The notes beneath the pieces are model-generated. The model ran no database searches and was not told the origin of the DNA. It saw only the letters and a program-made list of their open reading frames with translations. Shown piece after piece: positions 52,201 to 64,000 of a stretch of DNA of 64,000 bases. The position numbers and the translations under genes were made by a program. The stretch spans positions 131,854-195,853 of the forward strand of contig ML133479.1 of assembly GCA_003864495.1 (NCBI GenBank). Direction: 5' to 3'. The stretch is from Nemopilema nomurai (taxonomy: Eukaryota; Cnidaria; Scyphozoa; Rhizostomeae; Rhizostomatidae). Position 1 is the stretch's first letter. Each line of letters begins with the position of its first letter.

Positions 52201-54116
52201 AAGTCTAAGAATCATTGAATGCTGCACAAGTTGAGGTTTATCATCTAATAAGTGAAATCTTTGTCAGAATGATTCTTAAAGAACAATGTGGACAAACGGT
52301 AAGCGATATGAAAAGTACATTTCATCAAGAAAAACAGTCTGCAGATTTCAACGCCTGAACTATTAAACTTCTGGTTTCTCATAGGTCTGCACGCAGGGTC
52401 GTGCCTGCCGGGGGTGTGGTAAACCCCACCCCAACTTTTGGAAGGTTGGTCGGTAATTTTTACAGATGGTCCGTAAATGTTATGGATTGTCGGTAGGTAC
52501 GTATCTTGGCTTTATATATCATATATATAGTAACTTATTTCAAGGACAATCTGAGGCAGTAAACATTAGAGATAGCATGTGAAAGGGCCACATTTGTTCG
52601 TAATTCACAAGTGCAAACAGCTCAAGTGCAAACAGCTTTTGATAAAACAGCTCAAATTAACAATATAAAACTGTAAATATAAGTTGTACATTGACTAACA
52701 AGAGTTAAATTTTGGTCAGTAAATTCACCTGATTAACCCCTTCCCTCTACAAATTGTCAAGGTGTGATGCCCCTGACTGCACAGTGTGTGACTGGTCACA
52801 AAAATTGTTACTTCCTGCTACAATTGCCAAATGTAATCTGCGATGTATTCATAACTAATCTTAACATATGTTGCCACAGTTATATTAGGTGGGGAAATTG
52901 GTCACATTTTACTGAAGAAAGTTTAATTTTCTGCCCTAATAAAAACAATCAAGAAAACTGAAATAAAAGAAACTTGGCTTTGCTGAACAGATATAAGCCT
53001 AGTGTTAAGGAGGTAGAGGATGGTTTTCCAGAAGCCGTCTCTTGTGATATTCAGTATAAAAATGTTTATGCTGGCAGAGAAGACAATGGACAGTTATCAC
53101 CTGAGAAATGTTGGGATGGTTGGCAAAATTAGATCCCTCTTTCAATAACAGCCACCAGTGAAGTTATTACTCATTTGGCTATACCCAAGAAAAAAATTAA
53201 ATTCTTAAATTAACCTTTAATCTGTGAGTTTGACTTGTTTATTCACTTTAGTACCATTTTGAAATGGACATCTTAACTGCAAGAGTGTAAAGAATAGTTT
53301 TTGAGATCATCATTATAATATCTCTTGGGTTATTTACTCATTCTCAATTGAAAAACCCAAGAGTTCTTAAAAAAGAGCAGAACAGGTAAGAAGTTGAAAA
53401 AATAAGTATTAAGCTTTGATCTTGCACAAGGTTATATAATAAATAGGATAAAATCTTATTTGATGACTTTGTTCTTGGTTTAGCAGATGTTTATGTTCTT
53501 GGTGACACAAGCTTTGTGAAAAAGTAGGCTATAATACAGTTAGTAGATGAGTGTTAAAAGAACAGCATCACCACACAAAATAATCTTTCTTCAAATTTAC
53601 AAAGCAGATTCAATAAATGCAAAAGATTACTAGGATAAGCAGAGATTTTTGCGATATTGGATGATAATCTTATTTCACTATCATTATCTAAATCAAAATG
53701 ATTGAAATTCTACTTTCAATTGAATAGGTTGAATGATACAACAGTAAAGGCAGATGAAAAACCATGGGAAGATTAATTGCCATGAATCTTCAGTTAGCTT
53801 GTAAAGTGACTCTCGAGACCAGCAGCTTGTAATACAAGCATTTAGAGCTTCATCAAGGGGAAGAGTATCACCCTGGGTATCTTTATATAGAGAGCTAGCT
53901 GCCAGTCTAAGCAGCTTTCGCATGTTGAGGAATGTTATCATTTTGATTACCTTAGTGTAGTGCGAAGATCAGTCAGCTGTTTCCTCTGTTTTCTTTGTTT
54001 TCTGTGATGTCATGGCGTCATAAAGGAGCGCGAAAAATGTGGCCTCTTTTTCATTTCTTGTGTGCCTGCCTGGAAGTCTCCTTGTCCTGCTCACATGGCG
54101 ACGGCCTCAGAAAAGA
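49269..54116. other. Intergenic stretch between proposed flippase exon 1 and CRCP, no supported gene
   Basis: The flippase (minus) and CRCP (plus) diverge here, so promoter sequence for both is expected. One splice-flanked segment at 51725-51807 is listed separately. An unusual GC-rich patch at about 52395-52500 contains GGTCGGTAA, GGTCCGTAAA and GTCGGTAGG variants. No other gene or RNA was recognised. Confidence 0.45.
51725..51807 (-). other. Possible orphan exon between good splice signals
   Basis: On the minus strand, a pyrimidine-rich acceptor (TTTCTCTCCGCAG) is followed by about 80 bases open in one frame, reading DGCLGALRLRGHVKVKLRDH then CSTGLDL, and a GTGAGTAC donor. The frame upstream of the acceptor is also hydrophobic (WGLLFCISCYVFL), so a signal peptide read straight through is an alternative. 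No family was recognised and no partner exons were found. Confidence 0.25.
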
Positions 54117-54497
54117 ATGGAGGTTACAAATGAGAACTCCGCGATGCTGAGCAACTATGAAGTGTTAGCGTTGCTACAAGAAAGCAAGAAAGGAAAACAT
54201 ATACCGTCAAACGTGGCAACAATATCGTACGAGGCTACAAGGTACTTAGAAAACACACCGTGCAAACATCAAAAGCCAGAAACGATCAAGGCCCTTTTGG
54301 AAGCCCTTGCCCCTTTTAATCTTACGAAAGCGGAGAAACTGCAGTTGCTGAACCTCAGACCTACATCTGTTGTCGAGTTACAACTTATCGTTGAAGAATT
54401 GGATGAAAGGCTTAAGTCAGAGGACGAAATTGAAGCAGTTCTCAAGATCATAAAAGACACGATAAAAGTCGAAGACGGCGTAGATACAGAGGAGTGA
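54117..54497 (+). CDS. CRCP: RNA polymerase III subunit RPC9 (CRCP), intronless
   Basis: A single open frame of 126 residues begins MEVTNENSAMLSNYEVLALL, closely matching the MEVxxxNSALLSNYEV start of animal CRCP/RPC9. A central TPCKHQ, an LTKAEKLQLLNLRPTSVVEL block and an EELDERL segment follow, ending acidic (VEDGVDTEE). RPC9 pairs with RPC8 to form the stalk of RNA polymerase III, which makes tRNA and 5S rRNA; the human protein is also known as a CGRP-receptor component. It is somewhat shorter than the human 148 residues because the middle linker is reduced. The start at 54117 was chosen by homology over upstream in-frame codons. A plus-strand AATAAA at 54562-54567 fits as polyadenylation signal. 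Absence of introns is unusual beside its many-exon neighbours. Confidence 0.93.
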   Translation: MEVTNENSAMLSNYEVLALLQESKKGKHIPSNVATISYEATRYLENTPCKHQKPETIKALLEALAPFNLTKAEKLQLLNLRPTSVVELQLIVEELDERLKSEDEIEAVLKIIKDTIKVEDGVDTEE

Positions 54498-56537
54498 ATT
54501 TGTGTCATGGAAACAATGCTCCATGTAATTTATCAGCCTTTATGGAGCTCAGTACTGGATAAATAAACTGGGTGCAATTTTATAAAGGGAAACATCTCTT
54601 AAGGATTTTCAATGCATAAAAACTTTTGCCACATCTGGTTTTGAATTATTGTTTTGGGTAAACTTACTCAAAGAAAAGAATATTCAAAATGAAATAATGT
54701 AATGTATTATTTATAATATTTATACAGAGGCAGCTTCTCGTGGCAAACTAACTCATACCCCTGCAATGTCCAACATGTCCCTTTAAATGCTGAACAGTAG
54801 AAGAGTTATCAAAGCAATAGATGACCACTTTTAAGGCCTTGCTCTCTAGGCTTCACTGGTGAGTTTTCATGAGTGATTTAACCTTTCACTCTTTTGCAAA
54901 CAACCACAACTGTATGTTATAGCTCTTTCTGGCTCTGAAACTCAGGAAATTTGGTGAAAGCATCATTCAAATATATGCCCGCACTTAAAAGATATTTTCT
55001 GTCCTTATCCCTGTCGCTACAATCAATGCTATTTTTGAATCTCAAATGAACTGCCTTAAAATTAAATCTATAGAATAGAATTATCACATATATATATTCA
55101 AAGGTGCCTTCACAAGAATCACAGTGAAGCTAAGTGTAAATATTCTTTTAAATTTAATAGAGAATGTTTTGTATAACATTAAGGATTGTGCATGAATTTT
55201 TAATATTTACTGCAAGCTTGTCATTTCATCTTTTTATACTTTCTTGCAATGAACTCAAATACATTAAAATTATATTATATTGCCTTTATTAGAACACAAA
55301 GGAATTTCTAAGCCTTAATCCAATTAACAGCCTTCAAGGTAACTAAAATATAAAAATATTATGATTTTCACATGATTAAGGATCTTTGGTCCTGCTTCAA
55401 CAACTTTTACAAAGCATCAACAGAATTTTATTACCATTCCTCATAAGCATCTTTTAAGCCATATGGTGGTCGCAATTTTAAAAACAGTCTTTGTGAATGT
55501 TAGTTATTTCCAATTTATGTTTTAATTTTTGAACAGCATCATAATTGCAGAAAATTTTTTTGTTTGATATTAAATTACCTCTTTACAGTCATTCCACATC
55601 TGCATAATTGTGGCTTTGACAGCTTGGGAAATTCTTCAAACTCCTTGCCATAATATAAGAATGTGCAGTAAAAATATCCAATTGCAAACTATTATTTGTT
55701 CTTCGAGGAAGTTCTCAGGAAGTAAAAAAACTGAACTATTGACAACATTCAACTATGAACATTCACAGTATTCCATCGTGGTGAAAGGTTGTGATGAACC
55801 TAAATATGATGGTTTGTGCTGTGCTGCTTTTGAAACTGACATTTGCCTAGAGGTAGCCTAAAATCTCAAAAGTTTGAGATGATCCCAATTCATGCCAGAT
55901 ACTTCTGCACCTCCTGCACTTATAGCATCTAACTGTTTGCTTTTCAGCTACTGAGGGGGGTGCCCAGGCTTAGCTAGCTATGCATTAATATTTCATTGCC
56001 ATACATACAAGTTTAGTGAGTGAAACCAAGCTTATAAATATCACTTCCCCCCCCCCAAACCACTTTCACAAGCTAATCATCTCTAAATGAAGTATTTTTT
56101 GAATGAAATTATATTGACTGCCAAAGGCCAGAGGTTTGGGTTAAATGATAAATGATTTGTTACACTTAAAGCTTAAAGAAAACAGCTAAGGATATTAAGC
56201 TTCAAGCATTTATTACTTTGTTTCTGAAACATTTCATGCCCACATTTTACAGCAACCTAAACCTGTTCTTCCTACGTCTGTTGTTCTAAAAAATCTCTTA
56301 TAATTTGTTGAGGGACTTGCACTACAGTATTGCTCAAATTCATAGTTCAGATGTGGGGTCAGAGGTGGGGTCAGATGTGAGGTCAGAGGTAGAAGAATCA
56401 AACAAATTCTCTTGTGATGTTGGAGTTAATTTCTAAGAGGAGCGCAATTATCGTAAATCTTGACAAAGTATAAACAAAACACTTATTTACTGTATAAACA
56501 TTCAAAACATTGGAAGCTAATATTTTAAGTTTGCTTT
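54498..56537. other. Convergent intergenic region between CRCP and DLD
   Basis: Both flanking genes point into this 2 kb, so it should hold two 3' untranslated regions. A minus-strand AATAAA at 56214-56209, about 320 bases past the DLD stop, may end that transcript. An open frame at 55610-55861 shows no recognised domain. The rest is AT-rich with a C run near 56047. Confidence 0.45.
54562..54567 (+). terminator. Polyadenylation signal of CRCP
   Basis: AATAAA lies 65 bases after the CRCP stop codon on the coding strand, a normal distance for a compact 3' untranslated region. Confidence 0.6.
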
Positions 56538-63840
<7,303 letters not shown>

Positions 63841-64000
63841 CTAGTGAAGAAGATAGCATCACAAATCACATGTTTTGGCACAGGATGCTATATATGTTGA
63901 AACCTCTTATACATACAACCAGGCTTGTACAGTAAATGCTTAGACTCAAGAATCAGTTATATAAACCGCAAAATTTTGTACAAAAACATAAAGAATTAAT

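Noticed and set aside
52395..52510. GGTCGGTAA-type short motifs as a tandem array
   Set aside because: The copies are too few and too irregular to define a repeat unit.

Overview
This is eukaryotic nuclear DNA, AT-rich and dense with short exons. Five metazoan genes can be read by homology and by GT/AG splice sites whose codon phases join without a break. A Wnt ligand, an ATP8A-class lipid flippase and an OST3/MAGT1-type oligosaccharyltransferase subunit mark it as animal. Intron style and a decayed copy of a family I associate with sea anemones, corals and Hydra suggest a cnidarian. That placement is inference from memory, not a search result.

Layout. Minus strand, 24-5830: first six coding exons of a MAGT1/TUSC3 (OST3) homologue, whose C-terminus lies beyond the left edge. 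One of its introns holds a frameshifted relic of a repetitive gene family. Positions 5831-9863 hold no gene I can support. Plus strand, 9864-15481: a complete four-exon Wnt gene of 365 residues, including a short signal-peptide exon about 2.9 kb upstream of the next exon. Positions 15482-18228 hold no recognised gene. Minus strand, 49268 down to 18229: a P4-ATPase (ATP8A) in 43 phase-consistent exons totalling 1185 residues. The first exon sits 10.7 kb upstream of the second and is assigned by codon phase and orientation only. Plus strand, 54117-54497: an intronless RNA polymerase III subunit RPC9 (CRCP). Minus strand, 63840 down to 56538: the last 15 exons of dihydrolipoyl dehydrogenase (DLD), whose N-terminal FAD-binding exons lie beyond the right edge.

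The genes do not form a functional unit. They are unrelated neighbours: ER glycosylation, developmental signalling, membrane asymmetry, tRNA/5S transcription and mitochondrial metabolism. Shared trafficking links are only general (Wnt and OST3 both act in the secretory pathway). Repeats include an intronic 15-bp minisatellite, a 33-bp triplicate beside a flippase exon and a GC-rich palindromic repeat upstream of the Wnt second exon. I saw no CRISPR array, operon, rRNA gene or clearly new multi-gene system.
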